Assembly (NCBI RefSeq): GCF_024029915.1
Contig: NZ_CP097478.1
Span: 1,310,919 to 1,374,918 of the forward strand
Length of the DNA: 64,000 nt
Reading direction: 5' to 3'
DNA from: Fructilactobacillus ixorae
GTDB taxonomy: Bacteria; Bacillota; Bacilli; Lactobacillales; Lactobacillaceae
The notes under the pieces are model-generated. The model did not search any database. It was not told the DNA's origin and saw nothing but the letters and a program-made list of their open reading frames with translations. Position numbers and translations under genes: made by a program. Position 1 is the stretch's first letter, and every line of letters begins with the position of its first letter. Positions 8,082 through 16,510 of this stretch are shown here, piece by piece.

Positions 8082-9530
8082 ATGGATAATTGGCTCCAAA
8101 AACGGACGCAACTCACACCCCACCGCCTGGCGCTCTCTTTTCACGAGCAGCGCTGGACCTTTTTCGAACTCCAACGCCAGGTTAACGGTCTCTGTACCAT
8201 CCTACGGCCCCAGTTGCCTCCCGCGGGACGAGTTGCCATTCTTGGGGATAACACGCCGGAGCTCTACTTTGGCATGCTGGCACTCCACCAACTTGGGCTC
8301 CCCATCGTCTGTTTAAACAAACACCTCACGACTCCTGAACTGCAGTATCAAATTACCGATGCCCAGGTGCAAACCGTCTTAACCACCCAGGAGTTTTTAC
8401 CTCAATTAGAGGCGGTTACCACTGCCAAATCGCTCCATTTGATTGCGCTCGACCGGCTGAAGTGGACACCGCAAGCTGATTGGCCGGCCCAACCAACCGA
8501 CCTTGATGCGTTAGCCAGCGTGATGTACACGTCAGGAACGACCGGCCAACCGAAGGGGGTCTGTCAGAGCTATCGTAACCACTGGACGAGTGCGATGGGG
8601 GCCGAGTTAAATCTTTCGGTTACACCGACCGATCAATGGATTTGTGCTGTCCCTTTATACCATATCAGTGGCCTTTCGATTGTAATGCGGAGCCTGTTGT
8701 ACGGAATGCCAGTGCGCTTGTACGAACACTTTAATCCCCAGGCCATCACGCAGGATTTGGTGCACGGCCGAGGAACCATCATATCGGTCGTGCCCTACAT
8801 GCTGAAAAAGTTGCTGGCCGAAAAGCAAGAATCATATAGTAGCGCCTTTAGTTACATGCTGTTAGGCGGTGGCGCAATTGATCAGGCTACGCTGGATCAA
8901 TGTGAGCAAAAACACATCCCGGTGATTCAATCCTACGGGATGACGGAAACCGCTTCCCAAGTCGTAGCCCTGAACCCTGCCGATGCTCAGCGAAAAATTG
9001 GCTCGGTGGGAAAACCCCTCTTTCCAGTCAGTCTTAAGATTGCAAACGACGCACAACCCTACCAAGTTGGCGAAATCCTCCTCAAGGGCGATAACCTGAC
9101 GCCCGGTTACTTGAATCAACCGCAACGAATGGCTGAGAAAACAACGGAATCTGGTTGGTTTCGCACGGGGGACCTTGGTTACATCGATGATGAAGGGTTT
9201 TTGTACGTCAAAAGTCGGCTAGCGGAACTGATCATCTCCGGGGGTGAAAACATTTATCCCCACGAAGTCGAACAAGTGTTAAATCAGCTGCCTGGCGTAC
9301 AGGCAAGTGCGGTGGTCGGGAAAACCAATCCTATCTGGGGCGCCATCCCGGTGGCCTTTTTGGTAACTACACGGAATTGGCAGCTAACTGCGGTCCAGGA
9401 TTTTCTGACCGGGAAACTCGCCAAATACAAGTTTCCCAAAGAACTGCATCTGGTTGATCATCTCCCGCACACTGCCAACGGCAAACTGAAACGTGGCGAA
9501 TTGCTACAGTGGTTGAAAAAGAATGAATAA
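8082..9530 (+). CDS. menE: o-succinylbenzoate-CoA ligase
   Basis: MenE activates o-succinylbenzoate with ATP and coenzyme A, supplying MenB. The 482-residue ANL-family protein has the AMP-binding loop MYTSGTTGQPKG near residue 148, the SYGMTETASQ motif, the GWFRTGDLGYID hinge region and the C-terminal lysine motif NGKLKRGEL. It starts 14 bases after menB, so the two form an operon ended by the hairpin at 9533-9578. The length fits MenE. The upstream half of the pathway is absent here, which makes the source of o-succinylbenzoate unclear. Confidence 0.9.
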   Translation: MDNWLQKRTQLTPHRLALSFHEQRWTFFELQRQVNGLCTILRPQLPPAGRVAILGDNTPELYFGMLALHQLGLPIVCLNKHLTTPELQYQITDAQVQTVLTTQEFLPQLEAVTTAKSLHLIALDRLKWTPQADWPAQPTDLDALASVMYTSGTTGQPKGVCQSYRNHWTSAMGAELNLSVTPTDQWICAVPLYHISGLSIVMRSLLYGMPVRLYEHFNPQAITQDLVHGRGTIISVVPYMLKKLLAEKQESYSSAFSYMLLGGGAIDQATLDQCEQKHIPVIQSYGMTETASQVVALNPADAQRKIGSVGKPLFPVSLKIANDAQPYQVGEILLKGDNLTPGYLNQPQRMAEKTTESGWFRTGDLGYIDDEGFLYVKSRLAELIISGGENIYPHEVEQVLNQLPGVQASAVVGKTNPIWGAIPVAFLVTTRNWQLTAVQDFLTGKLAKYKFPKELHLVDHLPHTANGKLKRGELLQWLKKNE

Positions 9531-9532
9531 TT

Positions 9533-9578
9533 AAAAGGACGCAAACTAACTATTAATCTAGTTAATTTACGTCCTTTT
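9533..9578. terminator. Bidirectional terminator between menE and GNAT gene
   Basis: Arms 9533-9550 and 9561-9578 (AAAAGGACG... / ...CGTCCTTTT) pair over 18 positions with two C/A mismatches on the plus strand, both G-U on the minus strand. Confidence 0.8.
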
Positions 9579-9586
9579 CTAATGAA

Positions 9587-10027
9587 CTAACGCTCTCCCC
9601 GATACCTCATCCGCACATGCGGAACCTCAACTTCCAAAAACGGCGTACCATCAACCACAAATCCCTGGGTTTCGTAGTAACCAACTGCTTGCAGTTGGGC
9701 GTTAATCGTAATCGGTAAGCCAGCAAAGCGAGCATGACAGAATTCCAAAATGGCGGTCAGTAGTTCACGACCTTTCCCGGTGCCCCGCACCGCCGCACTT
9801 GTAAGTACCCGTCCAAAGGTCACGTGGTCTCCATCCCGAAATACTCGTGCATAGGCGATCACCTCACCGTCATCCGCTTTTTCAAACAGATGCCAAGCCG
9901 TTAAATCTTGGTCGTCCGGATCACAGTAATCAATTTTTTGTTCCTCCACAAAGACCTGTGACCGGGCCCGCAAAATTTGGTATACGGTAACTGAATCCAG
10001 TTCCTGAAGCTGCTGAACTTGAAACAT
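9587..10027 (-). CDS. GNAT family N-acetyltransferase, ElaA-like
   Basis: This 146-residue protein matches the ElaA branch of GNAT acetyltransferases: N-terminal YQILRARSQVFVEEQKIDYCDPDDQDL, the acetyl-CoA loop VRGTGKGRELL and a C-terminal YYETQGF segment. The substrate is unknown. ATG at 10027 is preferred over an upstream in-frame TTG because AAAGGG lies 7-8 bases upstream of it. It is a single gene between convergent menE and divergent oxidoreductase. Confidence 0.85.
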   Translation of the reverse strand: MFQVQQLQELDSVTVYQILRARSQVFVEEQKIDYCDPDDQDLTAWHLFEKADDGEVIAYARVFRDGDHVTFGRVLTSAAVRGTGKGRELLTAILEFCHARFAGLPITINAQLQAVGYYETQGFVVDGTPFLEVEVPHVRMRYRGER

Positions 10028-10180
10028 TGGCAATCCCTTTCTGTTAGTTTTCGACTGAAATTGAAATTAGTTTACCATTTTGAGCGCCCCAAAGCTCAGA
10101 ACTAATAAACTAAATTCCAGAACTTTGAAGGAAGCTGAGTTTATACTAGGGGTAAAATCAACCAACAAAGGAGACTAATT

Positions 10181-11209
10181 ATGTCAGAACTCATGAATGC
10201 CATCGGCTACACCCACTCCCTGCCGATCGATGATCCAAACAGCCTCGTTGACTTTAAAACGGCCATGCCAACGCTTAATGACCATGATTTACTGGTCCAA
10301 GTTGAGGCGGTCTCGGTCAATCCCGTTGACATCTTTACCCGCAACGGTCAAACCACTGCTCTTGCTGAACCCAAAATCATCGGCTACGATGCGGTCGGAA
10401 CGGTGGTTAAAACAGGAACCAACGTGGAATTATTCAATGTCGGTGACCGCGTCTTTTACGCCGGAGCTTACAACCGGCCTGGCAGCAATAGCGAGTACCA
10501 GGCTGTCGACGAACGAATCGTCGGTCATGCACCCCAACAGCTCACTCCTGCAGAAGCTGCGGCTATGCCCCTCACCAGTCTCACTGCCTGGGAATCATTA
10601 TTTGAACAAATGAACATTGATCTACACAATCACGAAGCCAATGACAAACAATCGATTTTAATCATCAACGGAGCCGGGGGCGTCGGGTCCGTGGCCACCC
10701 AGTTAGCTCATTTAGCCGGATTACAGGTCATTACGACCGCTGGAACTACGCAAACCAAGGATTGGACGCTGAAGCACGGCGCCGATTATACGGTTGACTA
10801 TCATCAAGACCTTGTAGAACAACTTCACCAGTTGGGCTTTGAAACGGTTAACTACGTCCTCGAGCTTCAAAATCTAGATTACTACTGGGACACCATTAGC
10901 CAGTTAATCGCTCCGCTTGGCACCATTGTTTCAACGACAGGAAGCGGGAAGAATCTCAACTTCCAACCGTTGAAACGCAAGATGGTCCGCTTTGGCTGGG
11001 AATGGATGTACGCCAAGTCGTGGTATCAGACTAAGAACCTGATTACCCAACACGAAATCCTCGACCAAGTTAGCGAACTTTTAGAGCAAGGCCAGTTACA
11101 GTCCACGTTGACTAAAACGTTCAGTCCTATCAATGCCGAAAACTTGCGGGCGGCCACTAAGTTAGTGGAGAGCCACCAGATGATGGGGAAAGTGGTCGTG
11201 AAAAATTAA
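10181..11209 (+). CDS. Zinc-independent MDR-family quinone/alcohol oxidoreductase
   Basis: This 342-residue medium-chain dehydrogenase/reductase has the N-terminal GroES-like fold with VEAVSVNPVDIFTRNG and IGYDAVGTVVKTG, then the Rossmann nucleotide loop NGAGGVGSVATQLAHLAG near residue 165. The zinc-ligand cysteines of classical alcohol dehydrogenases are lacking, pointing to the NADPH:quinone reductase group. ATG at 10181 has an AAAGGAGA site. A TATACT near 10143 may be its -10 element. It appears monocistronic. The in vivo substrate cannot be told from sequence. Confidence 0.85.
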   Translation: MSELMNAIGYTHSLPIDDPNSLVDFKTAMPTLNDHDLLVQVEAVSVNPVDIFTRNGQTTALAEPKIIGYDAVGTVVKTGTNVELFNVGDRVFYAGAYNRPGSNSEYQAVDERIVGHAPQQLTPAEAAAMPLTSLTAWESLFEQMNIDLHNHEANDKQSILIINGAGGVGSVATQLAHLAGLQVITTAGTTQTKDWTLKHGADYTVDYHQDLVEQLHQLGFETVNYVLELQNLDYYWDTISQLIAPLGTIVSTTGSGKNLNFQPLKRKMVRFGWEWMYAKSWYQTKNLITQHEILDQVSELLEQGQLQSTLTKTFSPINAENLRAATKLVESHQMMGKVVVKN

Positions 11210-11259
11210 TTGAATCCTAAAATTAACAACAGCCTAGCTCTAAATGAGTTAAGCTTTTA

Positions 11260-12045
11260 TTATTTATTATTTTTGTAATTATAAACAATTACTGTCAGTG
11301 GGGAACAGACCAATACGGTTAATACTCCTGCTCCTAAAACAATCCACGCATCACTAGGCCAAAAACCGTGATTAAGAATGGTCCGGGAAGCGCTAATCAC
11401 ATATGAAACGGGATTAATTTTGACTAAAAATCGCATGAAGCGTGGTAGTGTTTGAACCGGAACAAAGGCATTGGAAAGAAAAATCAAGAGCAACATTGTC
11501 ATCAATGAGATACTTTCAACCATGGTTGCACTTTTAGCAATTAAGCCATATAGTGCAAAAATCCAACTAAGCGCCCACCCAAGGAAAACATCCAGTATGA
11601 TCACTACAATTAACCACCCAAACCCAGACTGAGATCTCCACCCCATTAAATATCCCGTTACTATCGCCGCAACTGCCGCTAATACCAATCGGAAAATATC
11701 TGCTAATAATTGCCCTGCCAATGGTGCTAGTGGGGAAATTGGGAGTGACTTGAAACGCGTATAAATCCCTGTATGCATGTCATAACTAATTTGAGTCCCT
11801 GATCCTGATGCTGCGGAAAGTAACGCTTGCATTAAAATTCCTGGAACAATAATTGGCAGGTAGTTGTTAACATTCCCTGCAATTGCTCCCCCAAATAAAT
11901 AACCAAACAGCACCATAAATAATACTGGTTGAACAACAACATCTAACAAAGAATCGGGATTGTGAAAAGTTTTCAATAGATTTCTGTAAGTCATCGTAAT
12001 AACGTTCGAAACAAATTTAGTTGGTTGCTTTTGCATTAAATTCAT
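11260..12045 (-). CDS. ABC-2 type permease (DrrB-like)
   Basis: This 261-residue protein with six hydrophobic segments is the membrane half of a two-gene exporter. An N-terminal amphipathic stretch (YRNLLKTFHNPDSLLDVVVQPVLFMVLFGYLFGG) and the AFVPVQTLPRFMRFLVKINPVSYV segment are characteristic of DrrB/NodJ-type ABC-2 permeases. It starts 11 bases after the ATPase stop, so they form one operon. Such pairs often export drugs or lipids and the divergent MarR gene suggests a drug- or stress-responsive pump. A polyamino or polysaccharide role cannot be excluded. Confidence 0.88.
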   Translation of the reverse strand: MNLMQKQPTKFVSNVITMTYRNLLKTFHNPDSLLDVVVQPVLFMVLFGYLFGGAIAGNVNNYLPIIVPGILMQALLSAASGSGTQISYDMHTGIYTRFKSLPISPLAPLAGQLLADIFRLVLAAVAAIVTGYLMGWRSQSGFGWLIVVIILDVFLGWALSWIFALYGLIAKSATMVESISLMTMLLLIFLSNAFVPVQTLPRFMRFLVKINPVSYVISASRTILNHGFWPSDAWIVLGAGVLTVLVCSPLTVIVYNYKNNK

Positions 12046-12056
12046 CGGAGTCCCTC

Positions 12057-12992
12057 CTAGTTTTTCCCAACTGTCAACGCAAAAAAGACATCATCTAATG
12101 ACGGATATTGAACGTCAATTTTGGTAACTTCCAGTTGCTTTTCTGCTAATTGATTTAAAATTTGAGCAACGTCACCTACTTTTTCTAACGCAATCGTAAT
12201 GGTTTGCTTGGCTGGTGATTTAACCAGACTAACCGCGGGCGCAAGCAATTGTTTGGCCACCACTGCTTGCGTCTGCTCTTTAAACGTTAACACCAAATTA
12301 AGTCCCCCGACTTGCTCTTTTAGCTTGTCCGGTGTTCCTAACGCCACCAATTTACCATGATCGATGAGTGCCACCCAATCAGCCAATTGGTCTGCTTCCT
12401 CTAGGTATTGAGTGGTTAAGAGAATGGTCGAGCCGGCATCAACTAAGTTTCGAATTGTTGCCCACATTTGTGCTCTAGTACGAGGATCTAGTCCCGTAGT
12501 GGGTTCATCTAAAAAAATTAACTGCGGACGGTCAATTAAACTGATTGCCAAATCTAATCTTCGTCTCATTCCTCCAGAAAAATTGTTCAATGTTTTCTTC
12601 GCAGAATCAACTAGGTCAAATTCTTTAAGTAGCTCATTCGTTCTAACCTTAGCGGCACTCCGAGAAAGGCCATTTAACCGGCTAAAAATCATTAAGTTTT
12701 CATAAGCCGAAAGATCTTCGTCTAAAGACGTTGATTGGATAGTTAATCCAAACAACGATCTAACTTCCATAGCATTAGTCTCTACATCATGTCCAAATAT
12801 TTTTATCGAACCATTCGTTGGCTTTAAAAGAGTCGTTAACATTTTTATGATGGTCGTTTTCCCAGCGCCATTGGGACCTAATAAGGCAAAGATTTCTCCC
12901 CGATGAATATTAAAAGAGATTTGATCTACAACCTTGTGACCTTTAAAGGACTTGGTTAGTTTCTCAACTGCTACTGCATTTTCATTTTCCAT
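12057..12992 (-). CDS. ABC transporter ATP-binding protein (DrrA-like)
   Basis: This 311-residue ATPase has Walker A GPNGAGKTT near residue 39, signature NFSGGMRRRLDLAISL, Walker B LIFLDEPTTGLD and a roughly 80-residue C-terminal extension (..VVAKQLLAPAVSLVKSPAKQTITIALEKVGDVAQILNQLAEKQ..) with a domain swap shape typical of daunorubicin-resistance type ATPases. The next gene on the strand is its permease. The promoter region is shared with a divergent MarR regulator and contains a long inverted repeat. Confidence 0.92.
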   Translation of the reverse strand: MENENAVAVEKLTKSFKGHKVVDQISFNIHRGEIFALLGPNGAGKTTIIKMLTTLLKPTNGSIKIFGHDVETNAMEVRSLFGLTIQSTSLDEDLSAYENLMIFSRLNGLSRSAAKVRTNELLKEFDLVDSAKKTLNNFSGGMRRRLDLAISLIDRPQLIFLDEPTTGLDPRTRAQMWATIRNLVDAGSTILLTTQYLEEADQLADWVALIDHGKLVALGTPDKLKEQVGGLNLVLTFKEQTQAVVAKQLLAPAVSLVKSPAKQTITIALEKVGDVAQILNQLAEKQLEVTKIDVQYPSLDDVFFALTVGKN

Positions 12993-13044
12993 TAGATAAT
13001 CCTTCTTTATATTTTTTCGTCTGGGGCCCTGACAAATAAAAATA

Positions 13045-13092
13045 ATAAGGGGTCATGATTAAAAAGTCAACTAATTAATCTAGGCCCCTTAT
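13045..13092. promoter_or_regulatory. Long interrupted inverted repeat between ABC operon and marR gene
   Basis: ATAAGGGG (13045-13052) is matched by CCCCTTAT (13085-13092), and inside it GATTAA (13057-13062) by TTAATC (13075-13080). It sits in the divergent promoter region and is a candidate operator for the MarR protein; an RNA hairpin is the alternative. Confidence 0.5.
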
Positions 13093-13154
13093 GATTTTAT
13101 TGGAATAGCATCACTGCTATAATTAACAAAGCACAACTAGGAGGATAGATTAAC

Positions 13155-13646
13155 TTGGATAAACTAATCAAAAAACAACAACTAGCAGCCAAATTATTTG
13201 AATTTACGGTGCTCCAGGATTTAGATAACGAACAATCCGAACGCCATTTGCCGGCTTTTAAGGGCCAAAATAAAATTTTAGTGGCACTAAGTGAAGAAGA
13301 AAATATTTCCCAAAAAGACCTGGCTGATCGCCTCGGAATTAGCGTACAATCAGTTGCCGAATTTGTGGCTAAACTGCTGAAAAAGGGCTATATTACCAAG
13401 AAAAAAGCTCCTCAAGACGGCCGGATTCAGCTAGTTAAATTAACCGACAAAGGCCGAAAGGAAGCGGAAAAAAGCCGATTTTACATCCCCCCCTATCTCG
13501 ACGATTTAAGTGCTTCTGAACAAGAGCAATTGTTGCAAATTATCGATAAACTGAATCTTAGAATTAAAAATAATTTACGCGTCAGTGGGCTTAAGAACAT
13601 TGGAACGAAACTACGCCTGAATAATTTAGATAAAAAAATAAAATAA
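13155..13646 (+). CDS. MarR family transcriptional regulator
   Basis: This 163-residue winged-helix protein has the MarR arrangement: an N-terminal dimer helix, the helix-turn-helix ISQKDLADRLGISVQSVAEFVAKLLKKGYI at about residues 55-85, and the wing KKKAPQDGRIQLVKLTDKGRK. The start is a TTG at 13155 behind a full AGGAGG 10 bases upstream; no better ATG exists. A TATAAT lies at 13118-13123. It is divergent from the DrrAB-like exporter and probably controls it. The basic C-terminal tail after residue 140 is longer than in the minimal family and Lys/Asn rich. Confidence 0.88.
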   Translation: MDKLIKKQQLAAKLFEFTVLQDLDNEQSERHLPAFKGQNKILVALSEEENISQKDLADRLGISVQSVAEFVAKLLKKGYITKKKAPQDGRIQLVKLTDKGRKEAEKSRFYIPPYLDDLSASEQEQLLQIIDKLNLRIKNNLRVSGLKNIGTKLRLNNLDKKIK

Positions 13647-13916
13647 TTTCTCCATACCAAAAATAGCTTAAAAGTTCCTTTCTTGTTAAACTTGAAACCA
13701 ACCATCAGTAAGAAAGGATCCTTAAATTAGGAAAATACTAAAAAGCGTCAGTTGGCCAATCGTCCAAGTAATTGCAACCTTAGTTTCAATCTGACTTGAT
13801 ATTACTGGAGCTAAGCGACCTACGAACTACATTAAATTTTTCTTTTGCTTTAAAACAGGTGAAAATCTACTCTCGAAAACTTTCACTACATCAAAACTGG
13901 CATTGAACGTGATTAA
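13647..13916. other. Gene-free stretch with no clear feature
   Basis: About 270 bases without a convincing gene. One frame near 13731-13800 reads a signal-peptide-like stretch (KILKSVSWPIVQVIATLVSI) then a stop, possibly the decayed 5' end of a secreted or membrane protein gene, but nothing identifies it. Confidence 0.3.
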
Positions 13917-13943
13917 TTGCACCAATTGTTTTTATTTTTTTGT

Positions 13944-13970
13944 TATACTGTTTTAAGTAAAACGTTTTAC
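13944..13970 (+). promoter_or_regulatory. Toxin-antitoxin promoter with perfect 14-bp palindrome
   Basis: A TATACT -10 element at 13944-13949 is followed by GTAAAACGTTTTAC at 13957-13970, a perfect palindrome just before the antitoxin ribosome site. AbrB-fold antitoxins normally repress their own operon, so this is a likely autoregulatory operator. Confidence 0.6.
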
Positions 13971-13988
13971 CTACAAAAGGAGTTCGTG

Positions 13989-14264
13989 ATGACAATTAAA
14001 TCAAGTACCATTTCAAAAAAAGGACAAGTGGTTATCCCTGCTGATTTGAGAAAAGAATTAGGATTAAATGCTGGGGATAAAGTTAATTTTGTTAAACGTG
14101 ATGGAGTTGTGATGGTGGAAAAGGCCTCATCTGCTGATGTTTGGAATAGTGTTTTAGATAAAATGACCGTTAAGCGTAATCGTGTAACAGAGGACGAAAA
14201 GGCAATTTTGGTTGATCCAAAGCATGATGATCCAGATTTTGTAGATTGGGCTTTACATGGATAA
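13989..14264 (+). CDS. AbrB/MazE-like antitoxin
   Basis: This 91-residue protein begins MTIKSSTISKKGQVVIPADLRKEL, the SpoVT-AbrB DNA-binding swapped-hairpin barrel, covering roughly residues 3-48. The acidic C-terminal half (DEKAILVDPKHDDPDFVDWALHG) would wrap the toxin. The open frame continues upstream, but ATG at 13989 follows AAAGGAG by 6 bases. The stop overlaps the toxin start by 8 bases. A palindromic operator precedes it. In type II systems the antitoxin neutralises the toxin and represses the operon. Confidence 0.88.
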   Translation: MTIKSSTISKKGQVVIPADLRKELGLNAGDKVNFVKRDGVVMVEKASSADVWNSVLDKMTVKRNRVTEDEKAILVDPKHDDPDFVDWALHG

Positions 14265-14589
14265 TACTTTTAATTTATACATTGCTTTTGTTCAATTTAC
14301 TGATAAGCATGCTGGAAAAACTAGACCCATTTTGATAGTTAGAAGAAGTGGAAATGACTTTAATTATTTCCCAATTACTAGTCAATATGAGCGGAAAAGT
14401 TTACGAATAAAACAAAAGTATTATCGAATCATTGATTGGAAACAAGCGGGCTTAAATAAGCAATCATATGTTGATACTAATAATCTGTTTAGTGTTCCAG
14501 CTTATTTGATTGAAAGTAAGTCACCAATTGGAAATTTAAGTGATAATGATCGAGAATCCTTGTTACTATTTTTGCAGCAAAAAGAATAA
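14257..14589 (+). CDS. PemK/MazF-family toxin
   Basis: This 110-residue protein carries features of the PemK/MazF endoribonuclease fold: KTRPILIVRR in the first third, FPITSQYERKS, and the DWKQAGLNKQSYVDTNNLFSVP block. Family members cleave mRNA at short sequence motifs to arrest growth. It overlaps the antitoxin gene by 8 bases (ATGGATAA) and has no independent ribosome site beyond the coupled start. The N-terminus lacks the usual Pro-Gly-Asp opening of MazF, so it belongs to the more divergent lactobacillar PemK-like group. Both genes look intact. Confidence 0.82.
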   Translation: MDNTFNLYIAFVQFTDKHAGKTRPILIVRRSGNDFNYFPITSQYERKSLRIKQKYYRIIDWKQAGLNKQSYVDTNNLFSVPAYLIESKSPIGNLSDNDRESLLLFLQQKE

Positions 14590-14990
14590 GTTTTAGTTTG
14601 GTAAATTCAAAAGAATTTTAATTGGAGATTTTAAATGATTAAAGATTAACTTGGATAATTTATATTTGTTAAACATATGAAATAAACTAAATACGAAGAC
14701 GTTGTCGTATTTAGTAAAACAATTTAATCAATGGTTTCTTTCTCTGTTTGATAACATAACACTTAATTAACACTAGATGAACACGTTTTTAGCTAAAATT
14801 TTACCAATGATTCACCGTAAATGAATAAAAGAAGGATAAAAAAATCCAGGACTATTTATTGTTAGATAGTCCTGGATTTTCTTATTTTATAGCAATTAAT
14901 TTTAGGATAATCTCAAATAATTTATTGGTTATTACTTCAAATATCTTTTTGCGGGGTAGTTTGCTGATTTAACGTTTTATTTTTTCTTAT
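14590..14990. other. Gene-free stretch with two hairpins
   Basis: About 400 bases of AT-rich sequence. It holds an 11-bp perfect hairpin (14686-14696 with 14705-14715, no T-tract) and the terminator at 14838-14881. No gene is apparent. Confidence 0.5.
14838..14881. terminator. Bidirectional terminator between toxin and fic
   Basis: AAAATCCAGGACTAT (14841-14855) pairs perfectly with ATAGTCCTGGATTTT (14866-14880), flanked by A-runs and T-runs on the two sides. Confidence 0.85.
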
Positions 14991-15668
14991 TTAAAATCCT
15001 TGCACTCCATGATTATAAGTCCATTTTTTTAATTTGTTTATCTTGCCAGTTAGATAATAATTACTGATGAGCGTAGTCCATTTACCCCATTTGGTTAATG
15101 GAACATTAATTAAACCGGCTCCCCCATCAATCATGATTTTGTTAGCTGCTAAAACTGCAGACCGCTTATTTCCGTCCCAAAAAATTTGATTTCGCATGTT
15201 GTGGTACATAATCGTGAGCGCCCGATCAGTAGTACTTAAGCTAGTATCTTGTAAAGTTTTATTTAAAAAAACCTGTTCTTGCTTTTCATTAACTAGCGGA
15301 GGTTCGAATGACTTTCCTAAGCCTAAATCAACATTCCCAGCTCCCGATCGAAAACTACCCGGATCCAGTGAATCTTCAGCGGCCACAATACGATTAATTT
15401 CTTTTTCGACCTGTAAATCTAGGGGATGACTTAAATTAGTAATATATTGCCAGCCCCGTTTTAAATTAACAATCGTTAAAATATCTGCAACCGGGACGCC
15501 CTGGACACTCATACCATCAATGATCATTTTGGTTTGCGTTAACGTCGTTTTGACTCCTTCAAAACGAGAAATAGTGTGTACTAGCTGGATCAAGGTGTCC
15601 TGGGCGTAACGTCTGTTTTCTGCTAGATTAAATTCATATTTATCGGGTAAATTTGCCAAGCTGGCCAC
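14991..15668 (-). CDS. Fic/DOC family protein lacking the catalytic histidine
   Basis: This 225-residue protein has an N-terminal helix ISRFEGVKTT resembling the inhibitory helix of self-inhibited Fic proteins, and a Fic core reading MYHNMRNQIFWDGNKRS near residues 155-170. The core should be H-P-F-x-D-G-N-x-R; the phosphate-binding DGNKR is kept but the catalytic His is Gln (CAA) and the following Pro is Ile. Fic enzymes transfer AMP or other nucleotide parts to target proteins. This one may be inactive or changed. It lies downstream of a broken resolvase, so both probably came on a mobile element. Confidence 0.8.
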   Translation of the reverse strand: MASLANLPDKYEFNLAENRRYAQDTLIQLVHTISRFEGVKTTLTQTKMIIDGMSVQGVPVADILTIVNLKRGWQYITNLSHPLDLQVEKEINRIVAAEDSLDPGSFRSGAGNVDLGLGKSFEPPLVNEKQEQVFLNKTLQDTSLSTTDRALTIMYHNMRNQIFWDGNKRSAVLAANKIMIDGGAGLINVPLTKWGKWTTLISNYYLTGKINKLKKWTYNHGVQGF

Positions 15669-15743
15669 CTCGTGTTTCTTAAAGATAACGCGCTGAATAT
15701 TAATTTGTTAACCCAATAAAATAGTTATGCGGATCTGACTAGG

Positions 15744-16338
15744 TTAAATGATTCCTTTAGCTTCAAATTTTTTCCGTTTATTGTAGACAGTTTTCCGACT
15801 GACTCCTAATTTTCTAGCAATTTGACTGTTCCCTAAACCAGCATTAAACATGTTGATCATACCTTGAGCAATTAATCGACCCTGTGGGTCCTTTGAATTG
15901 AGTGAGTATTTATTATCCCTGCCTCGATATGAGCCATTTTGTTTTGCAAGCTCAATTCCTTGTCGCTGCCGTTCTTTGATTTTTTGGCGTTCTGCTTCTG
16001 CCTGGTATTTATAAATTTCAATGATGAGGTTATTTAAAAGTGCTTTTAGATTTGGATCCGTTACCCCCTCAAACGATGGTAATGATAATGGCCTGCTTTT
16101 CTCTAATCTGATTCATAACGCTCATAATATCCTGGTTATTTCTCCCTAATCGATCCAAAGCCACGACTTCATCGCCAACATGAATTATTTGCAAAAGCTT
16201 TTGCAATTCGGGGCGCTCTAAATTCTTTCCGGATCTTTTCTCCTGGTAAATTTGTTCGCAGCCAGCTTCTTTTAAAGCCTTAAGTTATCGGTCCAAATTT
16301 TGACTAACTGAGCTTACTCTTGCATAGCCAAATTTCAT
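15744..16338 (-). pseudogene. Broken serine recombinase (resolvase/invertase family)
   Basis: The reverse strand reads MKFGYARVSSVSQNLDR then a TAA stop (16285-16287) where Gln is expected, continues LKALKEAGCEQIYQEK... and DEVVALDRLGRN, then shifts frame near 16085-16100 into LPSFEGVTDPNLKALL and ends with the helix-turn-helix NSQIARKLGVSRKTVYNKRKK. The N-terminal YARVS motif keeps the nucleophile serine. Full-length relatives are about 190-200 residues and occur on lactobacillar plasmids and transposons. One stop and at least one frameshift make it non-functional. Confidence 0.88.
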
Positions 16339-16442
16339 AGCGGAAGCCCCTTACCCCAAAATTAAAATACACAGTATAATTAACCATTGATTTTATCATA
16401 CCCAAAACCCACCAAAACGTACATAAAATATAGCGTTGCAAG

Positions 16443-16485
16443 GTAAAGAAAAAGTGTACTCTAATTTGGGTAATTAGGGTACACT
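16443..16485 (-). terminator. Terminator of NatAB-like ABC operon
   Basis: Arms 16453-16466 and 16472-16485 pair over 14 positions (one wobble) around a 5-base loop; read leftward, the hairpin is followed by TTTTTCTTT. Confidence 0.75.
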
Positions 16486-16510
16486 CCAAAAATACAAAAA
16501 TCAAATTTTA

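Noticed and set aside
14686..14715. 11-bp perfect hairpin after the toxin gene
   Set aside because: No T-tract on either side, so not called a terminator; left as part of the gene-free stretch.
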